NCBI RefSeq assembly: GCF_017377395.1
Contig: NZ_CP061800.1
Coordinates: 5,663,633 to 5,727,632 of the forward strand
Source: Desulfonema magnum
Lineage (GTDB): Bacteria > Desulfobacterota > Desulfobacteria > Desulfobacterales > 4be13
Length of the DNA stretch: 64,000 nucleotides
Direction: 5' to 3'
Part shown: piece by piece, positions 16,486 to 24,779 of the stretch
How positions within the stretch are numbered: position 1 is the stretch's first letter
Layout of the letters: each line of letters opens with the position of its first letter
Notes under the pieces: generated by a model
Seen by the model: only the letters and a program-made list of their open reading frames with translations
What the model was told of the DNA's origin: nothing
Databases searched by the model: none
Program-made: the position numbers and the translations under genes

Positions 16486-17862
16486 TTAAAGGATATATCT
16501 GCTAAGGTCTTCGTTACTCTTGATATCTTTTAATTTATCCTCCACATACTTCTTGTCAATAATGATCTTTTCTTCCTTCATATCCGGAGCGTCAAAAAGA
16601 ATGTCTTCAAGCAGGCATTCCATCAGGGTATGCAGTCTGCGTGCGCCTATGTTTTCTGTCAGATTGTTTACTTCTTCCGCATCTTTTGCGATTTCGGTAA
16701 TTGCATCATCTTTAAAAACAATGTCAATACCCTCTGTTTTTAAAAGCTCCTTATACTGAAGCAGCAGAGCATTTTTCGGTTCGGTCAGAATTCTTACAAA
16801 TTCCTTGCTTCCGAGTGAATTGAGTTCCACCCGTATGGGAAACCGTCCCTGAAGTTCGGGAATGAGATCCGAGGGTTTGACCATGTGAAACGCGCCTGAT
16901 GCAATAAAAAGGATATGATCTGTTTTAACGGATCCGTACTTGGTTGTCACTGTCGAACCTTCCACAATCGGAAGCAAATCTCTCTGAACGCCTTCCCTGG
17001 ACACATCAGGGCCGTGTCCGCCGTCACCGCCTGCGATCTTATCAATTTCGTCAAGAAAGATGATCCCGGACTGTTCAACTTTCTCAATGGCCTGGATAAT
17101 CACCTTATCCATATCCACGAGGTTCTGAGCTTCCTCCTGCACCAGAATTTCCATGGCTTCAGCGACTTTGATCTTTCGTCTTTTTGTATTTTTGGGCATA
17201 ATGTTACTGAACATATCTTTAAAATTAATGCCCATCTCCTCCATCCCCACATTGGAAAAAATTTCCACCATGGGCATGCTCCGGTCTGAAATGTCAAGAT
17301 CAACATATCGTTCATCAAGCTTTCCTTTACGAAGCATGGTGCGAAGCTTTTCCCTTGTGGAAGATGAGGGTTTGTCCCCGCTGCTGTCACTTACAATCTC
17401 AAAGTGCATTTCCCCCGTGTCTTCATTCTGCATTTCCCGGGCTTTTGGTTTCGGAAGCAAAAGGTCAAGCATCCGTTCTTCTGCAATTTGTATTGCTTTT
17501 TCCTGCACAGCCTCCTGTTCCCTGGCTTTAAGCATATTTACTGTCAGTTCCAGAATATCTCTTACCATGGACTCAACATCTCTGCCCACATATCCCACTT
17601 CGGTAAATTTGGATGCCTCGACTTTGGTAAAGGGCGAGTCCGTAAGTTTGGACAGCCGCCTCGCAATTTCAGTCTTTCCCACGCCTGTGGGCCCGATAAG
17701 AATAATATTCTTGGGCGCGATTTCATCCCGGAGTTCTTCGGAAACCTGCTGCCTGCGCCACCGGTTTCTCAGGGCAATGGCAACTGAACGCTTTGCCTTG
17801 TCCTGCCCGATAATGTATTTATCAAGTTCCTTAACAATTTCTGATGGTTTCAGATTACTCAT
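16486..17862 (-). CDS. hslU: HslU, ATPase subunit of the HslUV protease
   Basis: The AAA+ unfoldase that feeds substrates to HslV. Its start IVKELDKYIIGQDKAKRSVAIALRNRWRR is diagnostic. Walker A is GPTGVGKT (57-64), the pore loop region reads VGYVGRDVESMV, the intermediate I-domain follows at roughly 110-240, and Walker B is IIFLDEIDK. The arginine-finger region NIGARRLHT is present. The C-terminal SRYIL matches the tail that inserts into HslV. 458 aa is normal. hslV lies upstream on the same strand, separated by 237 bp that hold a large palindrome, an unusual break in a normally tight pair. Confidence 0.96.
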   Translation of the reverse strand: MSNLKPSEIVKELDKYIIGQDKAKRSVAIALRNRWRRQQVSEELRDEIAPKNIILIGPTGVGKTEIARRLSKLTDSPFTKVEASKFTEVGYVGRDVESMVRDILELTVNMLKAREQEAVQEKAIQIAEERMLDLLLPKPKAREMQNEDTGEMHFEIVSDSSGDKPSSSTREKLRTMLRKGKLDERYVDLDISDRSMPMVEIFSNVGMEEMGINFKDMFSNIMPKNTKRRKIKVAEAMEILVQEEAQNLVDMDKVIIQAIEKVEQSGIIFLDEIDKIAGGDGGHGPDVSREGVQRDLLPIVEGSTVTTKYGSVKTDHILFIASGAFHMVKPSDLIPELQGRFPIRVELNSLGSKEFVRILTEPKNALLLQYKELLKTEGIDIVFKDDAITEIAKDAEEVNNLTENIGARRLHTLMECLLEDILFDAPDMKEEKIIIDKKYVEDKLKDIKSNEDLSRYIL

Positions 17863-17926
17863 AATTTAATTATTGAAAATTGAATATAGAATATTTGGCA
17901 TCCCTCATTTTCCGAATGAACAACTC

Positions 17927-18047
17927 AAAGGAGTGCTGAAATGAAATTTTAGCGGAGTGCTGAAATGAAATTTTAGCGGAGTGCTGAAATGAAATTTTAG
18001 CACCTCTGTCCGCCGGCAGTGCTAAAATTTCATTTCAGCACTCCTTT
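17927..18047. repeat. Palindromic element with a triplicated arm
   Basis: A 24-bp unit (CGGAGTGCTGAAATGAAATT plus TTAG) occurs three times in tandem, facing one inverted copy that ends TTTCATTTCAGCACTCCTTT. A related palindrome lies at 62941-62995. It separates hslV from hslU and could attenuate hslU transcription. Confidence 0.8.
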
Positions 18048-18099
18048 AAGACGTGAACTGCTTTCAGGCTGAATGAACGATTCCGAATAGTTCTGATTT

Positions 18100-18642
18100 T
18101 CATTTTTCGATTTTCAATTCCTCTATGGTTAAAGCATCATTTGTATAGATACATATGGAGCCTGCTATTTTCATAGCCCCCTCCACAATTGCCTTTGTAT
18201 CCAGATCCGAATATGTTATAAGAGCCGCGGCCGCGGCCCGGGCAGCGATTCCCCCTGATCCGATACCGATAATTCCCTCATCAGGTTCAATCACATCTCC
18301 GTTTCCTGAAATGAGAAACATCCGGGATTCATCCGCGGCGATCATGATTGCCTCCAGACGGCGCAGGTATTTGTCGGTTCGCCAGTCCTTGGCCAGCTCA
18401 ACAGCAGAACGTTCCAGGTTTCCGTTGTAACGATTCAGTTTTGTTTCCAAACGTTCGGAAAGGTTCATGGCATCAGCAGTGACACCGGCAAAACCAACGA
18501 TGATCTTGTCATTGTAAATTCTTCTGACTTTTCTGGCGCTGTGTTTTATGACATGATCATTCATGGTAACCTGACCGTCACCAGCAACTACCAACAGACC
18601 TTTATGCCTTACGGCAAGTATTGTTGTTCCGTGAATATTCAT
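18100..18642 (-). CDS. hslV: HslV, peptidase subunit of the HslUV protease
   Basis: A proteasome-like threonine protease that forms the core of HslUV. GTTILAVRHKG holds the catalytic threonine, exposed after removal of a short propeptide (MNIHG). GDGQVT, ARKVRRIY, GFAG.TADA and ELAKDWRTDKYLRRLEA are family signatures. 180 aa is normal. It is followed by hslU on the same strand, and a heptamer-repeat block lies upstream. Expression is usually under heat-shock control, but I see no clear promoter. Confidence 0.96.
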   Translation of the reverse strand: MNIHGTTILAVRHKGLLVVAGDGQVTMNDHVIKHSARKVRRIYNDKIIVGFAGVTADAMNLSERLETKLNRYNGNLERSAVELAKDWRTDKYLRRLEAIMIAADESRMFLISGNGDVIEPDEGIIGIGSGGIAARAAAAALITYSDLDTKAIVEGAMKIAGSICIYTNDALTIEELKIEK

Positions 18643-18670
18643 AATTGATTAAAAATTAGAAGTTAGAAAT

Positions 18671-18747
18671 TTAAAACTCAAAACTCAAAACCCGAAACCC
18701 GAATTTCAAGTTTCAAGTTTCGAGTTTTAAATTTCAAGTTTCCAGTT
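18671..18747. repeat. Heptamer repeats (AAAACTC, GTTTCAA and variants)
   Basis: Degenerate 7-bp units: AAAACTC, AAACCCG, GTTTCAA, GTTTCGA and GTTTCCA. They lie between the HAD hydrolase stop and the hslV start. Confidence 0.75.
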
Positions 18748-19347
18748 TCAGAATGCAATCAGAGACTCAAGTTCCTTCCAGTTACTTACCTCTGCAAAGG
18801 GATGATTTTGCCTGTTCCATGGTTGTTTGAAAAGGACAGGAGTGATGCCTGCCTCCTTGAGAAGAAAACAGGTTTCAAGCTTGTCTTCTACAAAATGAGA
18901 AATCCCCTTCTCTAAAAGAACATCCGTCTTACCTTCATAAGAGCCTGTTGCAACCACTTCTATATAAGAGGAATCAAAAGGCAGAAAATTCAGTATCCAG
19001 TCGTAAATAGGCCCCAGATATGGCCGGGCAGTTACAAAGAGAACAGCAGGAATATGACCCTGTTCTATCTGCTTCCGGCCAAGTCTGGTTAAAACCTCGG
19101 GGGATCCCTCAATCGGTTTTAAGGGTGATGTGTGGTTTCCATCCAGCAGCTTAGTTATAATGGATTCTACAACTTCTCTGTCAATTTTGAGACATTCTTC
19201 CAAGCTATAAGAGGTAATATCGCTATACTGAAAATTTTTCAGGTCATATTCGTCCCGTGCAATATCAAGGAACAATGTCATGGTGTCAGCAAACACACCG
19301 TCAATATCAAAAGCAATGGATGCAGTATCTATTTTATTATTTGTCAT
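18748..19347 (-). CDS. HAD-superfamily hydrolase
   Basis: 199 residues from the chosen ATG (19347). The longer ORF runs back through translated heptamer repeats (SQITNRK), which are not part of the protein. Motif I is FDIDGVFAD (Asp14 nucleophile, Asp16), motif II is LFVTARP (Thr), and the late acidic motif is HFVEDK. An all-helical cap lies between motifs I and II. The style resembles the 5'-nucleotidase (NT5C)-like HAD group, but the substrate is not certain. It is flanked by heptamer repeats on both sides and lies upstream of hslV on the same strand. Confidence 0.75.
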   Translation of the reverse strand: MTNNKIDTASIAFDIDGVFADTMTLFLDIARDEYDLKNFQYSDITSYSLEECLKIDREVVESIITKLLDGNHTSPLKPIEGSPEVLTRLGRKQIEQGHIPAVLFVTARPYLGPIYDWILNFLPFDSSYIEVVATGSYEGKTDVLLEKGISHFVEDKLETCFLLKEAGITPVLFKQPWNRQNHPFAEVSNWKELESLIAF

Positions 19348-19348
19348 T

Positions 19349-19506
19349 TGTAAATTTGTAAAATTGTGATTTGTGATTTGTGATTTGCGGTTTGTGATTT
19401 GTGATTCGTGGTTTGTGATTTGTAATTTGTGATTCATCAGTCAGAAAATCAATCCCCAATCACTAATTCCCAATCCCCAATCACCAATTCCCAATCACCA
19501 ATCACA
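19349..19506. repeat. Two heptamer-repeat blocks (GTGATTT; CCAATCA)
   Basis: Units GTGATTT/GCGGTTT/GTGATTC fill 19365-19438, and CAATCAC/CAATCCC/CAATTCC fill 19449-19506. They occupy the space between the Rho_N gene and the HAD gene. Confidence 0.8.
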
Positions 19507-19509
19507 ACT

Positions 19510-19836
19510 TTATGCTGCTTTTCGTGTCTGTTTCTTGAGTCTGCTGATGCGGCGTCTGTAAATCGTTGCCATTTTTTCATCACTTGCTTTGAGTGCGTCT
19601 TCCCGCTTTGTTTTCAGGCTCCTGATTTTTTTCTTTATATCCCGGACTGAGGAGTCTGCCTTCTTACTCGTGTCATCTTCGATACCTCTGACTTTTTTGA
19701 TGGCCTGAATCAGTTCCGCTTTATTCATTCCGTGAACACCTGTAATCTCAGGTGTTTCCATGGCTGTATCCCTTAATTCTTTGGCCGTCATTTTCTCCAG
19801 AGGTTTTTCCTTGACTGCTTTTTTTTTGCCACCCAT
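19510..19836 (-). CDS. Rho_N (SAP-like) domain protein
   Basis: A basic 108-residue protein. Residues 12-60 form a Rho N-terminal domain (LEKMTAKELRDTAME...GVHGMNKAELIQAIKK), a nucleic-acid-binding helix-extended-loop-helix fold. The rest is a lysine/arginine-rich helix (DIKKKIRSLKTKREDAL...YRRRISRLKKQ). Small Rho_N proteins occur in many deltaproteobacteria; the role is unknown, probably RNA or DNA binding. A ribosome site (AAAGGAAA) lies upstream of the ATG. Confidence 0.8.
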   Translation of the reverse strand: MGGKKKAVKEKPLEKMTAKELRDTAMETPEITGVHGMNKAELIQAIKKVRGIEDDTSKKADSSVRDIKKKIRSLKTKREDALKASDEKMATIYRRRISRLKKQTRKAA

Positions 19837-20499
19837 ATTTTATAAATTTCCTTTCTTTAAAATTTTTAAAAGCGCAAACAGAGCTTATATTCCCGTTTGC
19901 AGATTTATTTTGAGAAATTAAATTTCATCGTGTCTGCATACTGAAATATTTGTCTGAAAAACGATATGCGCAACTTTTTTACTTTAACATATCGAATTTT
20001 TTAAAAACTGAAAATTATACCACAAAAACCAATATTTTTATAATATAAAAAGTATTTATAAACTATTTTTTTTTGTCATGTCAATAGTTAGTTGATATTT
20101 TATCGAGTCAGACCAGCCTGACTTTTAAACCTGATTTGATTAACATATTACATATCAATATATTATCCAATAAGCTAAAAGAACCGGGCTAAGATACGAC
20201 CATTTTAAAAAAAATTCGGTTATTAAAGACAAACAGAACGCTAAATTATATTTTAGAAGTATTTTCAAAGGTTGGTCAATTTTTAACAGACTCCCAAAAT
20301 ATAATTATTGCCGGATTATCGTCAGATGAGGTTTGCAACCATATTCAGAATGTTTTATACATACGAAATGTTGCGGACGGGGTTGCAAATCCCGTCCGGC
20401 AGAGAAAACCCTGTCCGACGGAGGCGGAAATTTAGGTGAAATTTATAAAATGGCAACTAGGCGCAAGTGCTGCCGATGACTCGGGCCTCAGGTTTCAAA
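19837..20499. other. AT-rich intergenic region with one GC hairpin
   Basis: About 660 bp with no gene. It is strongly AT-rich except for a hairpin at 20373-20400 (GGACGGGGTTGC...CCCGTCC). It separates divergent units (Rho_N minus, thermonuclease plus) and so should hold both promoters. Confidence 0.5.
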
Positions 20500-21232
20500 A
20501 TGAAGAAATGGAAGAAAGTATTACTCGCATTATCAGTATGGTTTCCTTTGTTTGCAAATGCGGATAAAATTGTTTTAAAAAACGGGAGAAGAATAGAAAA
20601 TGTAACTGTGTGGAAAGAAGACGGACTCATAAAATGTTACAGATTCAGATCAGTTGTCGGGTATCTTAAAGAAGATGTGGAACAAATAGAACAGGCTGAG
20701 ATAAAAGAAACATCTGATGAATCTGATTTTCAGCCTAAAAAAGTTCGGTCTGATAATGAGAAACAAGCCAATCTTCACAAAAATGACTACAGACAGTTTC
20801 ATGTCATAAAAATTTATGACGGAGACAGTTTCAAAGCAACAGATAATAACATAGAAATCATTGTGAGACTTGTCGGAATTGATGCGCCGGAAACAGCAGA
20901 CAAAGGCAGACGAAAACCAGCACAGCCTTATGGTGAGGAAGCGGAAAAATATCTCGTAAAAATGATTCTCAATAAAACAGTCCGTATCAGGGGATACGGG
21001 ATGGGGGGCTTACAGACACCAGCTCGCGGAGGTCTTTGTGGGAAATAAAAATGTCAGTCTTGAATTACTCATCGCCGGTCTTGCTGAAGTGTACCGTGGA
21101 AAATCACCAAAAGGTTTTGATCCTGAACCTTACTGAAAAGCGGAAACCAAAGCAAGAGAATTTCGAAAAGAAATGTGGACTTTGGGAAGTGAGTACATCA
21201 GTCCGAGAAAATGGCGTAAAAACAAAAAATAA
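20500..21232 (+). pseudogene. Broken thermonuclease (SNase-like) gene
   Basis: The start MKKWKKVLLALSVWFPLFANA is a signal peptide. A small beta-rich unit follows (KIVLKNGRRIENVTVW...VEQIEQ), then the staphylococcal-nuclease fold with HVIKIYDGDSF and RLVGIDAPET (Arg, Asp and Glu of the active site). After RIRGYG the frame is lost at a run of six G (21003-21008), where the ORF ends at ...GGLCGK. In the next frame the domain resumes: AYRHQLAEVFVGN, SLELLIAGLAEVYRG, DPEPY. A TGA (21134) then stands where the family has Trp (PYW.AE). KAREFRKEMWTL...SPRKWR follows to a stop at 21232. Two lesions make it a likely pseudogene; a sequencing error could explain only the G-run shift. Confidence 0.85.
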
Positions 21233-21301
21233 AGGGATATACTAAAACTTGGAAAGGCCGAAAAAATTTGGTGTTGCCCTTTGAATATTCAAACGCTCTG
21301 A

Positions 21302-21997
21302 TTAATTTGGGAAATTTTTTTCATTCCCAAACACGCCCGACCGCGTGTTTTCCATGAACTGCTTCATCCATTCCTCTCTGATCTTTCCCTGAACCACAGG
21401 CAGAACCTCATCTCCTAAAAACAGGGCTTCGTTTATGTCGTGGGTCACGTGGATAATGGGAAATGAGAATTTTTTCTTCAGTGATTTGAACTCCTCACGC
21501 AGCTTATTCCGGGTGATGACATCCAATGCGGAAAACGGCTCATCCAACAGAAGCACCTGGGGCCGCCGGGCCAGCGCCTGACAAATCGCACACCGCTGAC
21601 GTTCCCCGCCGGAAATTTTGTGCGGCTTCTGATCTTTAATATGATGAATGCCGAACATCTCCAAAAGTGTATCCACTTCTTTTTTATCCTGAGCAGCGAA
21701 CGCCACATTTTTATAAACATTTAAATGCGGAAATAAGGTGTATTCCTGAAACACATATCCCAAACGCCGTTTCTGAGGAGCCAGAAAAATGCCTTTTTCC
21801 ATGTTTACCCAAGTTTCACCATTATAGCTTATATGTCCGTTTTCCAGTTTTTCCAACCCGGCAATCGTCCGAATAATTGTGGTTTTGCCCGCCCCGGACG
21901 GTCCCACCAGGACGAGTATTTTCTGATCCTGGCAGGAAAAGGAGACATCCAGTTCAAAATTCGCCAGCTTTTTTCTGATATTCACATTAAGTTTCAT
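21302..21997 (-). CDS. modC: Molybdate-type ABC transporter ATP-binding protein
   Basis: An ABC ATPase with Walker A GPSGAGKTT (32-40), Q-loop FQEYTLFPH, signature ISGGERQR, Walker B VLLLDEPFSALD and the switch histidine in HVTHD. It is 231 aa, so it lacks the C-terminal molybdate-binding (TOBE) domain of longer ModC proteins. The partners ModB and ModA lie 2-3.5 kb upstream on the same strand, with a TauE-like and a DUF364 gene in between. A heptamer repeat abuts the start codon and no ribosome site is seen. Tungstate or another oxyanion could be the substrate. Confidence 0.85.
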   Translation of the reverse strand: MKLNVNIRKKLANFELDVSFSCQDQKILVLVGPSGAGKTTIIRTIAGLEKLENGHISYNGETWVNMEKGIFLAPQKRRLGYVFQEYTLFPHLNVYKNVAFAAQDKKEVDTLLEMFGIHHIKDQKPHKISGGERQRCAICQALARRPQVLLLDEPFSALDVITRNKLREEFKSLKKKFSFPIIHVTHDINEALFLGDEVLPVVQGKIREEWMKQFMENTRSGVFGNEKNFPN

Positions 21998-22002
21998 TTA
22001 AA

Positions 22003-22050
22003 AGGTGTGTTAGGTGTTAGGTGTTAAGTGTTAGGTGTTAGGTGTTAAGC
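22003..22050. repeat. Heptamer tandem repeat (GTTAGGT/GTTAAGT)
   Basis: About seven 7-bp units lie directly upstream of modC. The same heptamer occurs at 23014-23107, on the other side of the DUF364 gene. Confidence 0.85.
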
Positions 22051-22205
22051 TGGGGTGATGAAAATGTTTCCAAAGCTCTGAAAAAGCTGATCCCGTTTTT
22101 GTTCCCCGCATTTTTTAACTATCTGATTTTAAAGTTATAAAAAAATTGCGGAATAAAAATGGGATCGCAATTATCAGCCCGATTTGTGACATTTTCATCA
22201 TCCCA
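22051..22205. repeat. 155-bp inverted-repeat element inside heptamer repeats
   Basis: The outer arms TGGGGTGATGAAAATGT and ACATTTTCATCATCCCA are almost perfect inverses. Inner arms GATCCCGTTTTTGTTCCCC and GCGGAATAAAAATGGGATC pair as well. It is flanked on both sides by GTGTTAAGC, as if inserted into the heptamer array. No ORF. Confidence 0.75.
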
Positions 22206-22207
22206 GT

Positions 22208-22264
22208 GTTAAGCCCAATTTTCAATTCCCAATTTTCAATTTTCAATTCTCAATTCTCAATTGC
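22208..22264. repeat. Heptamer tandem repeat (CAATTTT/CAATTCT)
   Basis: About seven units lie between the inverted-repeat element and the stop of the DUF364 gene. Confidence 0.8.
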
Positions 22265-22267
22265 TTG

Positions 22268-22993
22268 TCAGTGTCCGCACTGGCAATAGGTGTTTAAATT
22301 AAGGATCGTTGCCGGTGCTGAGATTGTAACACCGTAAAACAGCACGGGTTTGTCTTTATTAAGAAAATTTGTAATTGTTCCGTTTACCACCGTGGATCCG
22401 GTAGCAAATATCAGGTCACACCATGCGAGTGCCTCGGATGTCATTTCAGGCGGTTCGATAACCACACCAAAAAATTCCTTGCCAATATTATCTTTGTCAA
22501 GGTCAACCGCTCTGACGTTGCACTTTGACGCAAGAACCTCAAGAAACCTCGGCTGATGTCCGACAAGAAGGACTTTTTTCCCTGACTCAATTTTTTCAAA
22601 CAACTTCTCTGAGCATTGCTTTGGTTCGGCATCTTTACAGTGAACAGTTTTATCACAAAGGTTAAGATATCTGAAAATCGCATTCAGTCCTGATATAAAA
22701 CTGGCTCTTTTGCTGTTTGAATCAAGGTCAAGGTTCAAAAGGTCCTCCACCCGGTAATCTGTATTTTCAAACGCATCTGTAAAGGCCTGTCCCCTGGCTC
22801 CGTTAAACACAGCTTCCACCATGACTTCTTTCCCTTTGATGATGGGATAGTCATCATGTTCGGGCTTTCCTATGGCTTCCACAGCAGAAAGCGCTTTGCA
22901 TCTGATGCTTACATTTTGTCCTGCAAAATTATGTTGGTGTATTTCTTTTTCCAGGGCTTTTTTCATTTCTTCATAGATATTCGCGTTGATCAT
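22268..22993 (-). CDS. DUF364 (DUF4213 + putative heavy-metal chelation) protein
   Basis: About 241 residues. The N-terminal part (VSIRCKALSAVEAIGKPEHDDYPIIKGKE) is DUF4213-like. The C-terminal half carries the DUF364 fold: VLLVGHQPRFLEVL, VRAVDLDKDNIG, a DLIFATGSTVVNGT signature and PVLFYGVTISAPA. It ends YCQCGH, a plausible metal-binding tail. The family is often found beside metal or oxyanion transport and cofactor genes and is proposed to bind metals; its reaction is not known. I prefer ATG 22993, which has AAAGGA about 9 bases upstream; an ATG at 23011 is possible. It lies between the TauE-like gene and modC. Confidence 0.8.
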   Translation of the reverse strand: MINANIYEEMKKALEKEIHQHNFAGQNVSIRCKALSAVEAIGKPEHDDYPIIKGKEVMVEAVFNGARGQAFTDAFENTDYRVEDLLNLDLDSNSKRASFISGLNAIFRYLNLCDKTVHCKDAEPKQCSEKLFEKIESGKKVLLVGHQPRFLEVLASKCNVRAVDLDKDNIGKEFFGVVIEPPEMTSEALAWCDLIFATGSTVVNGTITNFLNKDKPVLFYGVTISAPATILNLNTYCQCGH

Positions 22994-23013
22994 CTGGTAG
23001 TTTCCTTTCATTA

Positions 23014-23107
23014 TGAGAGTGTTAAGTGTTAGGTGTTAAGTGTTAGGTGTTAAGTGTTAGGTGTTAAGTGTTAAGTGTTAAGTGTTAAGTGTTAGGTGTT
23101 AAGTGCT
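23014..23107. repeat. Heptamer tandem repeat (GTTAAGT/GTTAGGT)
   Basis: About thirteen 7-bp units upstream of the DUF364 gene. They differ mainly by A/G at one position. Confidence 0.9.
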
Positions 23108-23227
23108 GGGTGTCAGGAGAAATCAGCAGATGAAAATTCCTCCCGGAGGGGAATTTGTAACGATTTTCCAAATATTTTGATCTGCTTAGGTGATTTCCGA
23201 AAAAGAATAATTTTCCGCCTTAAATTA

Positions 23228-24067
23228 TCATTCCAGGGATTCAGAAAATTTTCTTACCGTCCACATTTTGTAATGTCCAAACAGTTCCCAGATGATAAAT
23301 TTACAGGACATAACAAACAAAAACACACCAAATATCTGTTTCAATATCGGCGCAGGAAGGTGACTGGTTATGCTCGCTCCTGTAACCGCTCCCAATAAAG
23401 CCGGAATAAGCAGGCTTTTTAACGGTATAATATCTAATGTCTTTAATTTACGATGAATCATCGTCGCCGAAAATGTAAGAAAAAACATGGTGGTCAGGGA
23501 TAATCGTATGGCTTCATGAATATTAAGACCAATGATAATGACATAAAACGGTACGATCAGGAGTCCGCACCCTAATCCCAAAAATGTGGCCGTAATTCCG
23601 ATAATTATCCCAAAGAAAATGATAAAAGGCAATTCATTTATGTGGAGTATCGTCTGAAGACCGCCATAAGCAAGAGAGGACAAATCAATGACTTTCAGCA
23701 TTCTGAGACTGACGATAAGTAAAAAAACTGAAAAAGCAAATTTAAACCATGTGCTCTTTTGTTTATGAAATATTTTTCCGCCCACGATTGCGCCCAACAT
23801 GCATGCGGGAATAAACATAAAATAGTATCGGAGAGGAGGAGTGTGGGAAAGAAAAATAAAATGACTCATCGCCCCGATCATACTGATAGGGATGATCGCT
23901 GCCAAAGACGTGCTTGCCGCCTTTTTAAAATCAAATCCGAATACAGATATGAATATGGAGACAAATATGGTTCCCCCGCCGATCCCGACACCGGCGCTGA
24001 ACAGCGCCACCCAGAAGCCAAGTAATACCAACCTGATATCCAATTCGTTCTTAACAAATTTTGACAT
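23228..24067 (-). CDS. TauE/SafE family permease
   Basis: A 279-residue membrane protein with about eight hydrophobic segments in two related halves. The first half has the family signature GVGIGGGTIFVSIFISVFGFDFKKAASTS-like region (residues 25-55), and the second has FLGLGCGLLIVPFYVIIIGLNIHEAIRLS. TauE/SafE proteins export sulfite, sulfonates or related anions. Its place between modB and the DUF364 gene, on the same strand, suggests anion handling linked to molybdate or sulfur metabolism, but the substrate is unknown. The start ATG has AAGAGGC upstream. Confidence 0.88.
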   Translation of the reverse strand: MSKFVKNELDIRLVLLGFWVALFSAGVGIGGGTIFVSIFISVFGFDFKKAASTSLAAIIPISMIGAMSHFIFLSHTPPLRYYFMFIPACMLGAIVGGKIFHKQKSTWFKFAFSVFLLIVSLRMLKVIDLSSLAYGGLQTILHINELPFIIFFGIIIGITATFLGLGCGLLIVPFYVIIIGLNIHEAIRLSLTTMFFLTFSATMIHRKLKTLDIIPLKSLLIPALLGAVTGASITSHLPAPILKQIFGVFLFVMSCKFIIWELFGHYKMWTVRKFSESLE

Positions 24068-24125
24068 AATGCCTCTTTTTTTAAAAAAATGTTCGGTTAA
24101 AACCTGATTTATGACTCAAGCTGAA

Positions 24126-24779
24126 TCAGCTTCTCCGATTAAGCCAGTTAATCAAAAGGAGAAATGCATAACTGATCGGAATAAGGGTCATACACATAAT
24201 TCCTGCCTCATGGTAGTTCAAGGCTTCCACAGCTTCATAAATAGCAATGGATGCCACCTTTGTCTGACCCGGCACGCTGCCGCCGACCATGAGAAGTACA
24301 CCAAATTCCCCCATGGTATGCACAAAAACCAGAATTGCCGAAGCTGCCAGACCGCCCATGGTATTTGGGAGGATCACTCTGAAAAATGCGGCAGTGCGGG
24401 AAAGTCCCAGGACATAAGCATTTTCCAGAAGCTTTTGATCAATTTTCTGAAAGGCCGCCCTCATGGGCTGGACAGCAAAAGGAAGGCTGTAAACCAGCGA
24501 TGCAATAACAATGGCCGAGAATGTGAACAAAAGAGATGAACCTGTGAGCTTTTCCCATAATCTGCCAAATCCGCCTTTCGGTCCCATGAAGATAAGAAGG
24601 TAAAATCCCAGGACCGTGGGCGGAAGAGCCAAGGGCAGACTGACAAGGGCTTCGAGAAAAGATTTCCCGAAAAACTCGGAATAGGCCAACACATAAGCCA
24701 CAGGCGCGGCCATGATCATCAGCAGAACAGTGGTCACAAGCGCAAGTTTCACGGACAAATACAAAGGAAACAGTTCCAT
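24126..24779 (-). CDS. modB: Molybdate ABC transporter permease
   Basis: 217 residues with five to six membrane segments. The inner-membrane signature for binding the ATPase is present as ENAYVLGLSRTAAFFRVILPNTMGGL (EAA-type loop). SLPLALPPTVLGFYLL and HTMGEFGVLLMVGGSVPGQT are characteristic of ModB. Its ATG overlaps the modA stop (TAATG), so the two are translationally coupled. It pairs with ModC at 21.3-22.0 kb. Confidence 0.93.
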   Translation of the reverse strand: MELFPLYLSVKLALVTTVLLMIMAAPVAYVLAYSEFFGKSFLEALVSLPLALPPTVLGFYLLIFMGPKGGFGRLWEKLTGSSLLFTFSAIVIASLVYSLPFAVQPMRAAFQKIDQKLLENAYVLGLSRTAAFFRVILPNTMGGLAASAILVFVHTMGEFGVLLMVGGSVPGQTKVASIAIYEAVEALNYHEAGIMCMTLIPISYAFLLLINWLNRRS

